Part shown: positions 17,669 through 26,727 of the stretch, piece after piece
Layout of the letters: the number at the start of each line of letters is the position of its first letter
Position numbering within the stretch: the stretch's first letter is position 1
Source of the DNA: an uncultured Caldilineales bacterium
GTDB lineage: Bacteria > Chloroflexota > Anaerolineae > JAAEKA01
Assembly (NCBI GenBank): GCA_937907455.1
Contig: CALESQ010000081.1
Coordinates: forward strand, 1-64,000
Direction: 5' to 3'
Length of the DNA stretch: 64,000 bases
The notes under the pieces: model-generated
Database searches by the model: none
Seen by the model: only the letters and a program-made list of their open reading frames with translations
Told to the model about the DNA's origin: nothing
Translations under genes and position numbers: made by a program

Positions 17669-18874
17669 ATGCTTGAACTCAACCAACTCAGCGAGCCGGT
17701 GGCGCAACTGGCCGGTGCCCTGGCGGGTCAGCAGCACCGTCTGCGTGATCTGATTCAGCAAGCGCAGGCGCGTTTTGCCGCGCATGCGCGGGTCTCGGAA
17801 GATTTGAAAGAGAAGCGGGCGCGCGCGGCTGATGCAGACAAAAGCTGGCGCGGTGCCGAGCCACTCGGCCCGCGGCTGGATGCCGTGCGTTCCCTGCCGG
17901 CCGCGCCCGCCGCCGCCACGCTGATCGCCAGCGACGGTTCGCAGATCTACCCCGACCCGCACGCAGTGGCGCTGTACTATCTGTTGAATGTAGGTTCGAT
18001 TGTGCTGCGCCAGGGCAGTGGTGAGGCTCCCAGCACCGGCACAAGCAGCCGGCTTTTTTTCAACGACCGCGATCTGTACGATGAGCGTGAGCGGCTGATT
18101 GACACCGATAAGGTGAATGCTGAACGCGACCTGTGGGAACTGGAGCGACTGGCCGAGCTGGCCGCGGCAGAACGCGCCGCGCTGGGTGGCGACCTGAGTC
18201 GCCCCCTGGTGGCCCTGGATGACGGCCCGCTGTTGTTGTGGATGCCTCAGCGCCTGAGCGATGTGCAGCAGGTGCGCCGCGTGGAGCAATTCGCCCGTCC
18301 GTTGGATGAGCTGCGCCGTATGCAGGCCATTCCCCTGGGCTACATTGATCGCCCCCGCAGTGCCAACGTGCTGCGCCTGCTGCAAGTGGCCGATCTGCCG
18401 TTGGAGCAGATCAGCCAACAGAGCGTGCGCCGCAACCAATACCGCGGTCTTTCGGATCGTCTGTTGTTTGATGCGCTGCTTCAGCCGGGGCAGCGCAGTA
18501 CCTTGTTCGCGGTCACATCGGACATCAACGATAGCTACGAACAGCAAGGCCATCGCATCGCTTTTTGCTATCTCAACGTGGCACGGCCTGAGGCTGTTGG
18601 CGCGCGCGCGGCGCGCGTGGTGCGTGTCGAGTTGCCGCTGTGGGCCGCGGCGGATGAAGACCGGCTGGATGCGGCATTGGCTGCGGTGTGGCACGATGCC
18701 TGGCTGCGCGGCTATCCTTATGTGTTGACGCGCGCCCATGAACTGGCCGTGGTGAGCCATCACGAGCGGGCTACGCTGGAGCAAATGCTGCAAATCGAGC
18801 TGATGCGCGCAGGCCTGACGGGCGAGATTTCCGCCAAGCAACAGAACAAGAACGATGTCAGTGGACGCCGGTGA
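17669..18874 (+). CDS. nurA: NurA-domain 5'-3' nuclease
   Basis: 401 aa from MLELNQLSEPVAQ, which matches the family N-terminus; in-frame ATGs at 17603 and 17612 lie after the promoter too and cannot be excluded, and none has a clear SD. The NurA domain is marked by the acidic metal-site motifs ASDGSQIYPDPH (~residue 90) and ALDDGPLLLW (~residue 180), plus a C-terminal YPYVLTRAHELAVV block. In archaea NurA works with the HerA translocase in end resection and repair. Here herA follows one small gene later, forming a nurA-X-herA operon. Confidence 0.88.
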   Translation: MLELNQLSEPVAQLAGALAGQQHRLRDLIQQAQARFAAHARVSEDLKEKRARAADADKSWRGAEPLGPRLDAVRSLPAAPAAATLIASDGSQIYPDPHAVALYYLLNVGSIVLRQGSGEAPSTGTSSRLFFNDRDLYDERERLIDTDKVNAERDLWELERLAELAAAERAALGGDLSRPLVALDDGPLLLWMPQRLSDVQQVRRVEQFARPLDELRRMQAIPLGYIDRPRSANVLRLLQVADLPLEQISQQSVRRNQYRGLSDRLLFDALLQPGQRSTLFAVTSDINDSYEQQGHRIAFCYLNVARPEAVGARAARVVRVELPLWAAADEDRLDAALAAVWHDAWLRGYPYVLTRAHELAVVSHHERATLEQMLQIELMRAGLTGEISAKQQNKNDVSGRR

Positions 18875-18882
18875 GGTGAACG

Positions 18883-19485
18883 ATGCAGGCAAGTGTGGAA
18901 CGAACTCAACTGGGGCGGGTGCTGCGTGCTGGCACGGCCGCGTTTACGGTGGGCTGCCGCACCGCCGAGGCGGCTTTGCCGCGCTTCGGCGCGCTGGTGC
19001 GGGCCGAAGCCGCGGCCGGTCAGGCGGTATACGGCCTGATCTACGATGTCTGTGTGGATGACGACCCCTTTGTGCGCCAGTTGTTGGCCGCTGGCGACCT
19101 CACCGCGGAGTACGTGGCGGATCAGCGCGAGCGTCGCCAAGTTCCGGTGGAGGTGCGGGTGCTGGTAGTGGGCGGCCAGGATGCTGCGGGCCGCATGTTT
19201 CGCTATCTGCCGCCGCAGCCTCCGGCTACACTGAGCTGGGTGACGCTGGCCGCGCCGGACGAGGTGCGGGCCTTTGGCGCGCGCTTGGACTTTCTCACCA
19301 CTCTGTTGAACGCGCTGGAGGCTCCTGGCGATGAGTTGGCCGCGGCTACGCTGCGCCAGATTGCCGCGGCCGAGGACAACCAGGAGGCAGAGCGCCGCTA
19401 TCTGGTTGCCGCAGGTCGTGAGCTGGCGCGGCTGCTCAGCCGTGACCCGGTACGCCTGAACGCTATTCTGCAACGCTTGCGTTAG
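18883..19485 (+). CDS. Conserved small protein between nurA and herA
   Basis: 200 aa, soluble, Ala-rich. SD GAGGTGA precedes the ATG. The N-terminal half (GRVLRAGTAAFTVGCR; GQAVYGLIYDVCVDDD) reads like a HAS-barrel-type beta domain, the fold found at the N-terminus of HerA, but I cannot confirm this by eye. The C-terminal half is helical. Position 8 bp after nurA and 110 bp before herA suggests a subunit or adaptor of the same complex. No catalytic motif visible. Confidence 0.6.
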   Translation: MQASVERTQLGRVLRAGTAAFTVGCRTAEAALPRFGALVRAEAAAGQAVYGLIYDVCVDDDPFVRQLLAAGDLTAEYVADQRERRQVPVEVRVLVVGGQDAAGRMFRYLPPQPPATLSWVTLAAPDEVRAFGARLDFLTTLLNALEAPGDELAAATLRQIAAAEDNQEAERRYLVAAGRELARLLSRDPVRLNAILQRLR

Positions 19486-19595
19486 CGGAGTGTCAGGGTG
19501 AAGAGTTGAGAATTGAGAATGAATTGGTGAATGGTTAATGACGGAACGGCGGGTTTTGATCCGCTTACCGATCACCACTCCCCCGGAGATGCGCC

Positions 19596-21386
19596 ATGGC
19601 TGATCTTTTGTCCTCGTCACTTAGTTTTGAAGAAGAATTCTATGCGGTACCCGGCGCCAGCGCGGCGCGCGGCCTGGCGGGCTTGCCTGCGGCTGCGGAG
19701 TTGCTGGGCCTGGTGATCGGCGGCTCGCTCTCGAAAGGGCTGGAGGTGCGGCTGGACCGCGCGATCAACACCGAGGATCAGGCTGTGGGCAGCTATGTGG
19801 TGGTGCGCGGCGCGGGCAAGCGCTTTTTTAGCATGATCACCGATGTGCTGCTGGGCGCAGCCAGCGATGAGGTGACGCTGAACCCGCCTGACCTGTCCGA
19901 TCCTTTTCTCAACGAGATTCATCGTGGCGCCAGCACTTTTGGCCTGCTGCATCTCAGCCCCATGCTGGTGCTGGAGGCGGATGCGGGCGGCGAACCGCGC
20001 CCGGTGAAGACGGTGCCGGGGCACTTTAGCGAGGTACGCGCCGCCAGCCAGGATGAGGTCAGCGAGGTGTTTGGCGAGGAAGGGCATGATCCCAACCGCG
20101 CTACGCACTTTTTCCATGTCGGTAACCCGCTGGATATGGGCGATGTGAAAGTGACGCTCAGTCTGGAGCGGCTGGTGGAGCGGTCGTCCGGCGTGTTCGG
20201 CAAGAGCGGTACCGGCAAAACCTTCCTCAGCCGCCTGCTGCTGGCCGGCATCATCCGCGACCGCGTGGCGGTGAACCTGATCTTCGATATGCACAACGAA
20301 TATGGCTGGGAAGGCAGCAGCGAGGGCGTCACCAGCAAGGTGAAGGGGTTGAAGCAGATTTTCCCCGATGGCCGCGTCAGCATCTTCACGCTGGATGACG
20401 AATCGAGCCGCCGCCGCGGCTCAAACCCTGACTACACCGTCACTATCGGCCTCGATCAGGTGGAGCCGGACGATGTGGAGATGCTGCAAGGCATCCTCAA
20501 CCTGACGGAGCCACAGGTGGGGGCGATTTTTGCGCTGCACCGCTATCTGCGCCGTGATTGGCTGGCGAATTTCCTCGACGATACCTGGTTGGACAACCAG
20601 CAAGCCTTCGATCCTGATACCGGCAAGGAGAAGTCGGGCTTGCAGGTGCTGGCCGAGGAGACGGGCCAGCCCTTCCAAACGCTGGCCGCGCTGCGTCGCC
20701 GTTTGCTGCAATTCGAGCGCTACGGCTTCCTGAAGCCGCACGCGGTGGATGATTCGGTGGAACGGCTGCTGCGTTATCTGGAGGCAGGCACCAACGTGGT
20801 GTTGGAATTTGGCCGCTACGGCAACAGCCTGGATGCCTATATCTTCGTGGCGAATTTCCTGACCCGCCGCCTGCATCAGAAATATGTGGAGAAGAAGGAA
20901 AACGCCTTCGGTAACAAATCAGCCGAGCCGACGCCGCTGGTGATTACCATCGAGGAGGCGCACAAGTTCCTGGACCCGGCGATTGCCGGCCACACGATCT
21001 TCGGCACGATCGCGCGCGAGCTGCGCAAGTATAACGTCACGCTGTTCATTGTGGATCAGCGCCCCAGCCAGATTGACCAGGAGGTGATGAGCCAGATCGG
21101 CACGCGCGTCACGGCGCTGCTGGACGAGGAGAACGACATCCGCGCGGTGCTGATGGGGGTGAGCGGTGCGGCTGGGCTGAAGGACGTGCTGGCGCGGCTG
21201 GACACGCGGCAGCAGGCGCTGATTCTGGGCCACGCGGTGCCGATGCCGGTGGTGGTGCAGACGCGTTCCTACGATCTGGCTTTCTACAAGGCGATGGGCT
21301 ATCTCGACGCGGCCGAGCTGCCTGCGCGGTTGGCTGAGAACGTGGCGCTTATGCGCGGCGGGGACGGTTTCGAGGGGTTTGATTAG
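19596..21386 (+). CDS. herA: HerA-type DNA translocase (DUF87 ATPase)
   Basis: 596 aa. N-terminal HAS-barrel region (residues ~25-150), then a FtsK/HerA ATPase: Walker A GKSGTGKTF (~residue 205), Walker B LVITIEEAHKF (~450), a Q/R-finger region VDQRPSQIDQEVMSQIGTRV, and a C-terminal HAPVPMPVVVQTR-like segment (GHAVPMPVVVQTR). SD GGAG precedes the ATG. HerA hexamers pump DNA to the NurA nuclease; the partner gene is just upstream. In some bacteria HerA pairs act in defence, but a NurA partner favours repair/resection. Confidence 0.9.
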   Translation: MADLLSSSLSFEEEFYAVPGASAARGLAGLPAAAELLGLVIGGSLSKGLEVRLDRAINTEDQAVGSYVVVRGAGKRFFSMITDVLLGAASDEVTLNPPDLSDPFLNEIHRGASTFGLLHLSPMLVLEADAGGEPRPVKTVPGHFSEVRAASQDEVSEVFGEEGHDPNRATHFFHVGNPLDMGDVKVTLSLERLVERSSGVFGKSGTGKTFLSRLLLAGIIRDRVAVNLIFDMHNEYGWEGSSEGVTSKVKGLKQIFPDGRVSIFTLDDESSRRRGSNPDYTVTIGLDQVEPDDVEMLQGILNLTEPQVGAIFALHRYLRRDWLANFLDDTWLDNQQAFDPDTGKEKSGLQVLAEETGQPFQTLAALRRRLLQFERYGFLKPHAVDDSVERLLRYLEAGTNVVLEFGRYGNSLDAYIFVANFLTRRLHQKYVEKKENAFGNKSAEPTPLVITIEEAHKFLDPAIAGHTIFGTIARELRKYNVTLFIVDQRPSQIDQEVMSQIGTRVTALLDEENDIRAVLMGVSGAAGLKDVLARLDTRQQALILGHAVPMPVVVQTRSYDLAFYKAMGYLDAAELPARLAENVALMRGGDGFEGFD

Positions 21387-21548
21387 GATGATAGGGTGAG
21401 GGGGTGATAGGATAGTGTAAACTGATTGCTGCCTACTATGGACTATTCTCGCCTCACTCGCCCGCTCGGTTTGACAGGCCAGCCCCGCGCTTTTATACTG
21501 GCTGCATCGCTTGTATCATTGCTTTTACACGGCTTAGCTACACTGTAT

Positions 21549-21665
21549 ATGCCCAACCACAACGGCAACACTGATAAATCGCTGGAACAATGGCTGTGGG
21601 ATGTCTGCGACGACGAGATCAATCGCATTGGCTTGAATGTGGGGGAGCCGCACCAGCGCGTTTGA
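21549..21665 (+). pseudogene. HsdM N-terminal scrap (type I R-M), internally deleted
   Basis: 38 codons starting MPNHNGNTDKSLEQWLWD, the usual beginning of type I methylase HsdM, but the next residues are VCDDEINRIG. In intact HsdM the WLWD motif is followed by ~30 residues (AACSIRG...LKRLSDV) before F(D/E)DEI, so an in-frame internal deletion has occurred, and the reading frame stops soon after. The first piece of a decayed type I restriction locus. Confidence 0.65.
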
Positions 21666-21732
21666 GTTTGTGCGCAGCGACAAAGGGAAATTGTTGAAAT
21701 CCTGGATGGCTTGGAGCTTAAAAATTACTTTT

Positions 21733-21849
21733 CTCCGGCAAAAACAAAATCTTCAAAAGGAATTCTTTCGCACCCTGTTACACCAGTTGATGACCGGCCA
21801 GGTGCGCATGGACGCGCTGGCCTTGCCCGATCTGTCCTCAGGAGCCTGA
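21733..21849 (+). pseudogene. HsdS C-terminal scrap (type I specificity subunit)
   Basis: About 38 codons encoding LQKEFFRTLLHQLMTGQVR, the standard C-terminal end of HsdS proteins, followed by DALALPDLSSGA and stop. Nothing of the target-recognition domains remains. The stop codon is 2 bp before the GTG of the DUF262 gene and the SD of that gene (GGAG 21841-21844) lies inside this scrap, showing that the DUF262 gene was once coupled to hsdS. Confidence 0.75.
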
Positions 21850-21851
21850 TT

Positions 21852-23648
21852 GTGACTACACAACGCTATTCCGTGACGCCCCATCCCATCGAAACCCTGC
21901 TCACCTGGGTTAAATCGGGTGAAATCGCCATTCCCGAAATCCAGCGGCCCTTTGTGTGGGACGCCACCAAAGTGCGCAACCTGCTCGATTCGCTCTATCA
22001 GGGTTATCCCATCGGCTACCTGATTGTGTGGCGTAATCCCACGGTCAAACTCAAGGACGGCTCCAGTTCCGCGGGCAAGCGCATTTTGATTGATGGTCAG
22101 CAGCGCATTACTGCACTGATGGCCGCGCTGCTGGGGCTGGAAGTCATCAACAAAGACTACGAAACCGTTCGCATCCGCATTGCTTTCAACCCTAGCGAAC
22201 ACAAATTTGAAGTCAGCAATCCGGCTATCCAGAAGGACAGCGCCTGGATCACTGACATCGCCGAAGTCTTTGCCCCTGAAACCAGTATCACCGAGATCAC
22301 CGACACTTATTTCGAGAAAAATCCCGCGTCTGACAGACGACAAATTTCCCGCACGCTGGAGGCACTGCGCAAAATCACCAACAACCATGTGGGCATAATT
22401 GAGCTTTCAGAAGATTTGGACATTGAGACGGTCACTGAAATCTTCATCCGCGTCAACTCTGCGGGCGCGGAGTTGAGCCAGGCCGATTTTGCCATGTCCA
22501 AGATCGCGGCCAACGAAACCTATGGCGGCACGCTCCTGCGCAAGGCTATTGACTATTTCTGCCATCTGGCCGTGGCCCCGGATTTTTACCGACGCATCGA
22601 AAAGGGCGATCCGGTCTTCGCCGCCTCTGAATTCTTTCGCAAAATGGCCTGGCTGAAGGATGCCAACGACGCGATCTATGATCCCTCGTACACCGATATG
22701 CTGCGCGTCGCTTTTACCTCGGAGTTTGGCCGTGGCAAGTTGCAGGATTTGGTGGCGTTGCTCTCTGGACGCAACTTTGAAACCAAGCAATACGAAGAAG
22801 CGGTGGCCGAACAAGCCTTTGACCGGCTGAAAATCGGCATTCTCAACTTTATGAGCCAAACACATTTTGAGCGTTTGACCATGATTTTGCGTTCCGCAGG
22901 CTTTATCACCGGCAATCTGATCGGTGGGCAAAACACGGTCAACTTTGCCTATATTTTGTATTTGCGGGCGCGGGCAGAAAAAGTACCCGCGGATGAGATC
23001 GAGCGGTTGGTGCGCCGCTGGTTTGTCATGTCCATGCTCACCCAGCGCTATTCCGGCACGCCCGAGTCGGTATTCGATGCAGACATGCGGCAGATGGCGG
23101 TGCAAGGGGTCGCCGCATACAGCGATGCCGTGTGCGCGGCTGAGCTTTCCGAAGGCTTTTGGGATGCGTTGCTGCCCAAGTTACTGGCAACATCCTCCAG
23201 CATCAGCCCCTATTTCCTGGTTTATCAGGCAGCGCAGGTAAAAGCCAGAGACAAAGGCTTTTTATCGCGCGACATCACCGTGCCAGATCTGCTGCTGAAT
23301 CGCTCCGATGTACATCACATCTTTCCGCGCAATTATCTGAAAAAAGCCGGTTTAAGCCGCGGTCAGTATAACCAGGTGGCGAATTTTGTGCTGACACAAA
23401 GCGAAATCAACATCGCTATTGGCGACAAGCCGCCCAAAATCTATTTTGCTGAGTTGGCTGCTCAATGCATCGGTGGCGCGGCGAAATACGGCGGCATCAC
23501 CAATGGGCAGGAATTGCGCCACAACCTGCAGGAACACGCCATTCCGCCGGAGATTTTCGACGCGTTGGCCGATGACTACGAAGGATTTCTTGCCGCGCGG
23601 CGACAGTTGATGGCGGCCAAGATCAAAGCCTATTTCAATACCCTGTAA
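21852..23648 (+). CDS. DUF262/DUF1524 nuclease (GmrSD-like)
   Basis: 598 aa. GTG start with GGAG 7 nt upstream. N-terminal DUF262 domain, a ParB-like NTPase fold: IPEIQRPFVWD and the signature LIDGQQRITAL. C-terminal DUF1524 HNH-type nuclease: DVHHIFPRNYL with the catalytic His pair, followed by ANFVLTQSEINIAIGDK. This architecture is shared by GmrSD-type modification-dependent restriction and several phage-defence proteins. The gene appears intact while the surrounding type I R-M genes are reduced to scraps, so it may have been kept by selection as a standalone defence gene. Confidence 0.88.
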   Translation: MTTQRYSVTPHPIETLLTWVKSGEIAIPEIQRPFVWDATKVRNLLDSLYQGYPIGYLIVWRNPTVKLKDGSSSAGKRILIDGQQRITALMAALLGLEVINKDYETVRIRIAFNPSEHKFEVSNPAIQKDSAWITDIAEVFAPETSITEITDTYFEKNPASDRRQISRTLEALRKITNNHVGIIELSEDLDIETVTEIFIRVNSAGAELSQADFAMSKIAANETYGGTLLRKAIDYFCHLAVAPDFYRRIEKGDPVFAASEFFRKMAWLKDANDAIYDPSYTDMLRVAFTSEFGRGKLQDLVALLSGRNFETKQYEEAVAEQAFDRLKIGILNFMSQTHFERLTMILRSAGFITGNLIGGQNTVNFAYILYLRARAEKVPADEIERLVRRWFVMSMLTQRYSGTPESVFDADMRQMAVQGVAAYSDAVCAAELSEGFWDALLPKLLATSSSISPYFLVYQAAQVKARDKGFLSRDITVPDLLLNRSDVHHIFPRNYLKKAGLSRGQYNQVANFVLTQSEINIAIGDKPPKIYFAELAAQCIGGAAKYGGITNGQELRHNLQEHAIPPEIFDALADDYEGFLAARRQLMAAKIKAYFNTL

Positions 23649-23764
23649 GGCGGGATCATACCCAGGCCCGGCGAACATAAATATGCCACCCTACGCGATG
23701 CAGGCATCGGGAAAGCCGAAGCCGTGAGCGGTCAGGTCGCCGCGGCTCTAAGCAACGCGTCCGC

Positions 23765-24010
23765 GTGGGCTGTGAGCGAGAAAGCGCTGCGCACAAATGG
23801 GCCTCCTACACCCGTCCCAGCGGGTTATTGATCTTCAGCGTAGAGTTACTTGCCCTGGCAGAGGCCCTGCGCGACGATGTGATCGTCCACGAATTGCTGC
23901 ACGAGCGTGCACCCAACCACGGCAAGCTATGGAAAAGCCTGATGCACGCCTATCTGGGCGACTACGGGGTGCCGGAAGCGTGTCTGCGCGCTATAGTCTC
24001 CCGCGCTTAG
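23765..24010 (+). pseudogene. Truncated YgjP-like (M48/DUF45) metallopeptidase
   Basis: About 72 codons of recognisable homology: HKWASYTRPSGLL, then DDVIVHELLHERAPNHGKLW with the zinc-binding HELLH and downstream His, then SLMHAYLGDYG. Intact YgjP proteins are ~230 aa, so the N-terminal two thirds are missing, and no start codon with SD is evident. YgjP genes commonly follow hsdR in type I loci, so this marks the far end of the decayed island (21549-24010). The 23649-23764 stretch holds no recognisable gene. Confidence 0.7.
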
Positions 24011-24061
24011 AGCGACCCATGAAGCATAGATTGCAATCCCGTTTCCCCTTTTCATTCTCAT

Positions 24062-24090
24062 TTGCCTCTTGTTGCGTTCTCGTATAGAAT
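24062..24090 (+). promoter_or_regulatory. Sigma-70-type promoter
   Basis: TTGCCT, 17-bp spacer, TAGAAT, about 105 bp before the ATG at 24196. Confidence 0.5.
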
Positions 24091-24195
24091 TTGCACCTCG
24101 CTTGCGTTTAACTCTGTGAGGCTTTGTCGCCCCGGCGCTCACAGGGCTTTCCGTTCTTTTTTGTCGCGCGTTTCTCTCCTTACGAGGTGTTTTCT

Positions 24196-25545
24196 ATGAC
24201 CGATCTTGTGGACTGGTCTTTCATTATCACCCTGGCGGTGATTGTGCTGGCTACCCTCATTGGCGCGTATATGCGTTCGGCGCATCGCGACCGTTGTCTC
24301 ACTGACTTTGATGGCTATCATGTCACGGTGGAGAAGAAAAACAACCAGGTGATTTGGGGCAACATGGCTCTCAAAGCTACCGGGCTGGAGCTGATCTACC
24401 GCGCCGATGTGCAGGATGATGGCCACATGGAAACCAGCTACATCCTCTACAAGGACGAATACGACGATCTTCAGGCGATTTATCGCTATGCCCGTGATCT
24501 GACGGAAAATCTGCAGCAGGAGCGGGCGCGCAGCGTGGAAAAATCGCTGCATCCCGGCATTGTGCGCCGCGCTCGACGCTCAATGCGCAATTTTCTCAGC
24601 ACCGCCACCGACTCCATGGCCGAGGCTTTCACGCTGGCATTGGGACGTGTGCGCCGCAAAGGTGCCGCACTGATGAACGACACCAGCCAAAGCTATATTC
24701 GTGGCATCGGCAAGGACATCATCGGCTATGTCGGCACCAGCTACGACCCGCTGTTGGAACGCTTTGTTGGCACGCGTGTAGTGGCCGAGATCGTAGAGGA
24801 CGACGAAGTCCACGAGCATGTGGGCATGTTGAAGGAGTATTCGGCAGATTTCCTGGAGTTGCTTGATGTATACTACCCCCTGCCGCAAGAGGTGAACCTC
24901 ACCGGTCGCACCGACTACGAAATCGCTGAAAAGGTTGTGATCACCCGCAAAAGCGATCAGGTGCATGTGAAAAACATGGCTGATCAGCCGCAATATCTGG
25001 AGCGCATTGTTCTGTGCGAGCAGGAAACCCAGCTCAATGCCATCCTGGGCGGCGGTGAGGAGATTGTGTTGCCTATTGATCCAGCCTGTAAAGAAGTGAC
25101 GCTCTACCTGCGCATTGCCTTGCGGCTGGATATGATTGTGCCGCGTTCACACGCCTTGATCCGTCACCGTGCCGAGCGCTATAACCCAGACAGCATCTTT
25201 GATGTCGGCATGGCTTTGGTGCGTCGTGACACCGAGCAGCGTGAAGTCGAGCAACTGCGGCAATCGTTGCGCTATGCACCCGACGATGCCATCACCGCGG
25301 CCAAGCTGGGCGAATGCCTGATGCGCAGCGGTGAATTTGTCGAGGCCAGACGTTGGCTGCTGGAGGCGCAACAGCGTTCCTATCGCCTGCCGGATCGCGG
25401 CGCACGCGTGGGGCAAAACCTGCGCCGCGCCGAGCGCATGATCGAGCAAATGCGCCTGCAACAGCGGTTGGAACAGGAAACGCGCATGGTGTCGCTGAAC
25501 GGGCTGGGCAAGGATGCACTGCAAACTGATAGCTTCGAGATTTGA
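24196..25545 (+). CDS. Membrane-anchored protein of unknown function
   Basis: 449 aa; GAGGTG SD before the ATG. One N-terminal membrane segment (WSFIITLAVIVLATLIGAYM), then a cytoplasmic body. An early beta-rich part (GYHVTVEKKNNQVIWGNMALKAT) is followed by a helical segment, a second beta-rich part (TDYEIAEKVVITRKSDQVHV) and a C-terminal TPR-like helical repeat (APDDAITAAKLGECLMRSGEF). No catalytic motif recognised. It precedes tsaD by 48 bp, but tsaD seems to have its own promoter. A scaffold role is possible; the function is unknown. Confidence 0.7.
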   Translation: MTDLVDWSFIITLAVIVLATLIGAYMRSAHRDRCLTDFDGYHVTVEKKNNQVIWGNMALKATGLELIYRADVQDDGHMETSYILYKDEYDDLQAIYRYARDLTENLQQERARSVEKSLHPGIVRRARRSMRNFLSTATDSMAEAFTLALGRVRRKGAALMNDTSQSYIRGIGKDIIGYVGTSYDPLLERFVGTRVVAEIVEDDEVHEHVGMLKEYSADFLELLDVYYPLPQEVNLTGRTDYEIAEKVVITRKSDQVHVKNMADQPQYLERIVLCEQETQLNAILGGGEEIVLPIDPACKEVTLYLRIALRLDMIVPRSHALIRHRAERYNPDSIFDVGMALVRRDTEQREVEQLRQSLRYAPDDAITAAKLGECLMRSGEFVEARRWLLEAQQRSYRLPDRGARVGQNLRRAERMIEQMRLQQRLEQETRMVSLNGLGKDALQTDSFEI

Positions 25546-25554
25546 GCGAAGAGT

Positions 25555-25583
25555 TTGACAGATGCCATGAGATATGGTTACAT
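25555..25583 (+). promoter_or_regulatory. Candidate tsaD promoter
   Basis: Perfect TTGACA at 25555-25560, 17-bp spacer, weak TTACAT -10 (25578-25583), 10 bp before the ATG at 25594. Confidence 0.45.
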
Positions 25584-25593
25584 CACAGCCCTC

Positions 25594-26727
25594 ATGTCTA
25601 CCCGCATCCTTGCCATTGAAACTTCCTGCGACGAAACCGCCGCCGCAGTGATCGAAAACGGCCAACGCATCCTCTCCAACGTCGTCGCCTCGCAGATTGA
25701 TTTGCATCGTCGCTATGGGGGTGTGTTCCCTGAGCTGGCCTCGCGCCAGCATGTGCTGGCCATTGCGCCGGTGATTGAACAGGCCCTGGCCGAAGCGGCT
25801 GTGACCTGGCGCGACCTGGATGCGCTGGCTGTCACCGAGGGGCCGGGGTTGGCCGGTTCGCTGCTGGTGGGGGTTAACGCAGCCAAGGGCATTGCCTTTA
25901 TGCAGGGGTTGCCGCTGATCGCCGTCAACCACCTGGAGGGACACATCTACTCCAACTGGCTGATCCCGCAACGCGGCACCGGGGCTGCCGCGGCCCCGCC
26001 ACCGCAGCTACCCTTCCCCGTGCTGGTGCTTATCGTCTCAGGCGGCCACACCGAGCTGGTGCTGATGCCCGCGCACGGCCAGTTTCAGCGCATAGGCGGC
26101 ACGCTGGACGATGCCGCAGGTGAAGCGTTTGACAAGGCCGCGCGGCTGCTGGGCCTGCCGTATCCGGGCGGGCCGGTGGTGCAGCGCGTGGCCGCGCTGG
26201 GTGATCCCACGCGCTTTGCCTTGCCGCGTGCCCTCACTACCCAGCCAGAGCATCGCCATAACTTCAGTTTCAGCGGGCTGAAAACCGCGCTGCTGCGCCT
26301 GGTGCGCGAGCAAAAAGCGCTGTTGAACGACGACATCTGGCCTGCGGCCTATGCCGCAGCCGCGCAGGATGCTGCTGCATCGGCCTCTGCTGCGGTGCAA
26401 ACCCTGCGCGATATCGCGGCCGGCTTTCAGGCTGCTGTGGCCGATTCGCTGGTGAGCAAAACCGCGCTGGCCGCGCAGGATTTCGGCGCGGCGCATGTGT
26501 GCGTGTGTGGTGGCGTGGCTGCCAACGGCGAGCTGCGCCGTCAACTGGCGGCGCGCCTGACTCTGCCCCACTCCATCCCGCCGATCTGGCTGTGTACGGA
26601 CAACGCGGCAATGATTGGCGCGGCCGCGCACGTGCGCTATGAGGCGGGCCTGCGCGCTGCGGCTGATCTGGATGTCAAAGCGCGCTGGCCGCTGCGCTCC
26701 TGGGAACTGCTTACAGATCCAGCGTGA
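25594..26727 (+). CDS. tsaD: TsaD, tRNA t6A37 biosynthesis catalytic subunit
   Basis: 377 aa. Start at MSTRILAIETSCDETAAAV, the family N-terminus. Metal-binding HLEGHIYS (HxxxH), SGGHTELV, PYPGGP, FSFSGLKTA and the nucleotide loop CGGVAANGELRR are all present, as is CTDNAAMIGAA near the end. It installs threonylcarbamoyl on A37 of ANN-decoding tRNAs with TsaB/TsaE, neither of which is in the window. Slightly longer than average owing to Ala-rich insertions (~240-260). Its 3' end overlaps the convergent phosphoesterase gene by 17 bp. Confidence 0.95.
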   Translation: MSTRILAIETSCDETAAAVIENGQRILSNVVASQIDLHRRYGGVFPELASRQHVLAIAPVIEQALAEAAVTWRDLDALAVTEGPGLAGSLLVGVNAAKGIAFMQGLPLIAVNHLEGHIYSNWLIPQRGTGAAAAPPPQLPFPVLVLIVSGGHTELVLMPAHGQFQRIGGTLDDAAGEAFDKAARLLGLPYPGGPVVQRVAALGDPTRFALPRALTTQPEHRHNFSFSGLKTALLRLVREQKALLNDDIWPAAYAAAAQDAAASASAAVQTLRDIAAGFQAAVADSLVSKTALAAQDFGAAHVCVCGGVAANGELRRQLAARLTLPHSIPPIWLCTDNAAMIGAAAHVRYEAGLRAAADLDVKARWPLRSWELLTDPA

